Assembly (NCBI GenBank): GCA_000168735.1
Contig: AASF01002154.1
Span: forward strand, 1 to 6,202
Source: Candidatus Endoriftia persephone str. Hot96_1+Hot96_2
Lineage (GTDB): Bacteria; Pseudomonadota; Gammaproteobacteria; Chromatiales; Chromatiaceae
Length of the DNA: 6,202 bases
Direction of reading: 5' to 3'
Shown: positions 5,662 to 6,202 of the stretch, piece after piece
How positions within the stretch are numbered: position 1 is the stretch's first letter
Layout: the number at the start of each line of letters is the position of its first letter
Position numbers and translations under genes: made by a program
Notes under the pieces: generated by a model
Told to the model about the DNA's origin: nothing
The model's database searches: none
The model's input: the letters and a program-made list of their open reading frames with translations, nothing else

Positions 5662-6202
5662 CGCACCCCTCGCAGGCCGGCGCGTAACCGACGCAGAGCG
5701 GTAGCGCAGCCGACTCTTCACTGTCTCCCGACCGGTTCCAGTGACTATGGCGATCTGCTGCCAGGCTTAGCCCCGCCTCCTCTTTCAGCAGAAAGGCGCT
5801 GCGCTGCGTCTCACTCAGCCCTCCCAACAACGTGAACAGGCGCTCCACGCATTGGCGGATCAACAGCCAGCCGTCAGGCCAGCGCTGATCGAGCGTTACC
5901 ACTTCATCTGTCGACTCAAACGACTCAGCGGGCCGCCCGGGCTGCGCCAATGATCGACCAAGCGATTGTGGGCGATGCGATAGAACCAGGGACTAAACCC
6001 CTGCTCGCTGCGCCACTGATTACGGGCATCGATCACCCGCAGCCAGATATCCTGATAGAGCTCTTCACTGCTGGATGCATCTCCGCCCCTGTCAGTTGCA
6101 GATAGCGAAACAGTGGTCTGCGATAGCGAGCATAGAGCGCGCTCGAAGGCTGCTGTATCTCCGGCGCAGTAGCGCTGCATCAGGTTTTCATCGCTGGGAT
6201 CA
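5658..6202 (-). CDS. ECF-type RNA polymerase sigma factor (5' partial, five apparent frameshifts)
   Basis: The frame is open to the right edge (DPSDENLMQRYCAGDTAAFE), so only a few N-terminal codons are missing. Region 2 is clear: FERLYARYRRPLFRYLQLTG, EELYQDIWLRVI and FSPWFYRIAHNRLVDHWR (core binding and -10 recognition). Region 4 follows a variable linker: LSETQRSAFLLKEEAGLSL, then GTGRETVKSRLRYALRRLRAG, the -35-binding helix-turn-helix. There is no region 3, as in ECF sigmas. Frame joins are needed at about 6138, 6082, 5939, 5755 and 5700. The last restores a TGA stop at 5658-5660 overlapping the ATG of the next gene. Without that correction the reading would end at TAA 5648, inside the neighbour. 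The translational overlap suggests sigma/anti-sigma coupling. It is not close enough to E. coli RpoE for me to use that name; the ECF subgroup is unassigned. Confidence 0.8.

Noticed and set aside
1..6202. CRISPR array, tRNA, rRNA or complete insertion sequence
   Set aside because: No regularly spaced direct repeats, cloverleaf-like segments, rRNA-like stretches or intact IS ends were seen on reading the window.

Overview
The window looks like chromosomal DNA of a gammaproteobacterium. The adjacent sdhE-ygfX pair is typical of Gammaproteobacteria, and the ribosome-hibernation protein fused to a cold-shock-like domain, the stand-alone CheR-like methyltransferase and the Gpt-like phosphoribosyltransferase fit a Chromatiales-like or sulfur-oxidising relative. 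That narrower placement is inference. The window starts with GATCC and ends in GGATCA, so it may be a cloned restriction fragment. Both end genes run off the window.

Layout. 1-1330 (+) is an AT-rich gene without its 5' end, encoding two C2-like domains and a C-terminal Ada-like metal-binding motif. 1335-1631 (+) is a decayed IS transposase remnant. 1753-2321 (-) is an HPF/RaiA ribosome-hibernation factor with a cold-shock-like C-terminus. 2340-2619 holds a possible hpf promoter and one doubtful small ORF. 2620-3467 (-) is a CheR-family methyltransferase. It is divergent from 3619-4248 (+), a purine-type phosphoribosyltransferase, which is the only clearly intact gene. 4249-4330 is a short convergent gap with no recognised terminator. 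From 4331 to the right end everything is on the minus strand and GC-richer. In transcription order it is an ECF sigma factor (5658-6202, cut by the window end), a putative membrane anti-sigma factor overlapping it by ATGA (5133-5661), a terminator-like hairpin, sdhE (4780-5047) and ygfX (4331-4796), the last two overlapping.

The dominant oddity is that nearly every gene carries reading-frame breaks. Joining frames by protein-family similarity gives 15 indels: 12 are best explained by one surplus base and three by one missing or two surplus bases. There are also two in-frame TAA codons. Insertion errors hitting unrelated housekeeping genes (hpf, sdhE, sigma factor) suggest low-accuracy sequence rather than biological decay, except for the transposase remnant, which is truncated as well. 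The gene coordinates given here are reconstructions across those breaks.

Functionally the window is mixed: ribosome hibernation, nucleobase salvage, a methyltransferase, succinate dehydrogenase flavinylation and an envelope-linked sigma/anti-sigma switch. No CRISPR array, tRNA, rRNA or convincing new defence system is visible. The C2-repeat/zinc-motif protein is the least explained gene.
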